Part shown: piece after piece, positions 63,491 to 64,000 of the stretch
Position numbering within the stretch: position 1 is the first letter of the stretch
Layout of the letters: each line of letters opens with the position of its first letter
Assembly: GCF_003074135.1 (NCBI RefSeq)
Contig: NZ_PPDK01000003.1
Span: 248,001 to 312,000, forward strand
From: Euzebya tangerina
Lineage (GTDB): Bacteria > Actinomycetota > Nitriliruptoria > Euzebyales > Euzebyaceae
DNA length: 64,000 bases
Direction: 5' to 3'
Translations under genes and position numbers: made by a program
The notes under the pieces: model-generated
Seen by the model: only the letters and a program-made list of their open reading frames with translations
The model's database searches: none
What the model was told of the DNA's origin: nothing

Positions 63491-63564
63491 AGCAAGCCCG
63501 CCGAATAGCCGATAGCTAGAGCGACCAGCCCCTTCCCGCATCCGCCCCTGATCGGACCCCTCAG

Positions 63565-64000
63565 ATGTTACGCAACGCCAGTGTCCGCACCAGACTGATC
63601 GTCGGTGCCGCGATTCCAACACTCCTGTTGTTGCTCGCCGCCGGTTGGCAGGCCTTCGGAGCCTTCCAGGACTTCCGCGCCACCAACAACGTCGAGATCG
63701 TGGCCGACATCGCTGTTGACGGGCGTGGCCTGCTGAGCGCCCTGCAGGTCGAGCGAACCCAGTCGATCCAGTACGTCCTCGGCTCACGTGGCGACGACGC
63801 CGAGCGGACCGCCCGGCTCGAGGAGCAGCTGGCTGCCGCCCACGCCACCACCGACGTCGCTGCGGCCCAGGTCCTGTCTCTGGGCGATCAGCCGGACATC
63901 GAACTCCTCAGCGACCAGACCCGTGAGTCCTTGCGGGCCGCCGAAGCCGCCGTCGTCACCATCGCCGAGCTGCGCGAGCAGATCCTGTCCGGACAGGGCG
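63565..64000 (+). CDS. Membrane receptor with nitrate/nitrite-sensing (NIT)-like domain (partial)
   Basis: The first 145 residues of a protein leaving the window. After MLRNASVRTRLIVG comes a membrane helix (AAIPTLLLLLAAGWQAFGAF) and a helical periplasmic domain; LQVERTQSIQYVLGS is typical of NIT domains and related four-helix sensors. Such domains head histidine kinases, chemoreceptors or cyclases; the output domain is beyond the edge. It follows the GGDEF-REC gene by 74 bp. Confidence 0.65.
   Translation, partial: MLRNASVRTRLIVGAAIPTLLLLLAAGWQAFGAFQDFRATNNVEIVADIAVDGRGLLSALQVERTQSIQYVLGSRGDDAERTARLEEQLAAAHATTDVAAAQVLSLGDQPDIELLSDQTRESLRAAEAAVVTIAELREQILSGQG

Overview
The window is high-GC DNA from an actinobacterium. 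Several features support this: a mycothiol-type PIG-L deacetylase, a SenX3/RegX3-like phosphate two-component system beside PhoU and polyphosphate kinase, a DUF222/HNH gene, an ECF41 sigma factor with its epimerase partner, a class F-like sortase, and repeated cell-wall-binding-2 (CWB2) surface proteins. The CWB2/beta-propeller family and overall gene content suggest a deep-branching marine or soil lineage such as Nitriliruptoria/Euzebya, but that is inference. I see no rRNA, tRNA, CRISPR array, insertion sequence or prophage.

Layout. 1-3 kb: 5' part of a pyruvate kinase gene, a secreted fasciclin-domain protein, a sortase and a small hypothetical gene. 3-9.4 kb: a BMP-type nucleoside ABC transporter (lipoprotein, ATPase, two permeases; minus strand), divergent from uracil phosphoribosyltransferase. 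9.4-12.1 kb: an ECF sigma/anti-sigma pair and a small CWB2 surface protein, with matching ECF promoters in front of both units. 12.1-15.1 kb: a decay zone holding a Nudix remnant, a DUF222/HNH gene broken by an in-frame TAG, and an acetyltransferase with a probable 5' frameshift. 15-24 kb: housekeeping and redox genes (Mca-like deacetylase, RidA, alpha/beta hydrolase, RNase D, a probable selenocysteine-containing peroxiredoxin-like protein, PepSY membrane protein, IspH, EthD protein, Hsp20). 24-28 kb: a Trk potassium uptake operon (two TrkA-type proteins, an overlooked 53-residue membrane protein, TrkH). 28-30 kb: an ECF41 sigma factor with its epimerase-like partner and a textbook ECF41 promoter.

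31.5-44.4 kb is the most unusual region. Four tandem paralogous secreted proteins of about 1000 residues each carry a beta-propeller, a fibronectin type III domain, a linker (Gly-Asp-Pro-rich in three) and three CWB2 repeats. A gene for a SARP/BTAD regulator fused to an alpha/beta hydrolase diverges from the first. Three of the four genes share an ECF-like promoter (GAACC-N16-CGTA) followed at a constant distance by three TGACAC-type hexamers at exact 11-bp spacing. The fourth gene has a one-base deletion that breaks its CWB2 part.

44.5-50.3 kb: endonuclease III, then the phosphate-sensing module with PHO-box-like repeats between the regulator and phoU and upstream of ppk. 50.3-54.4 kb: methyltransferase, biotin synthase, flippase-like membrane protein, PPOX enzyme, methyltransferase. 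54.4-58.7 kb: a second two-component system, a small zinc-ribbon protein resembling the biotin synthase auxiliary protein BsaP, and an ABC exporter operon ending in an XRE regulator, with a 20-bp palindrome at its start. 58.8-64 kb: methylmalonyl-CoA mutase, its MeaB chaperone, a PAS-GGDEF-REC protein and the start of a nitrate/nitrite-sensing-domain receptor.
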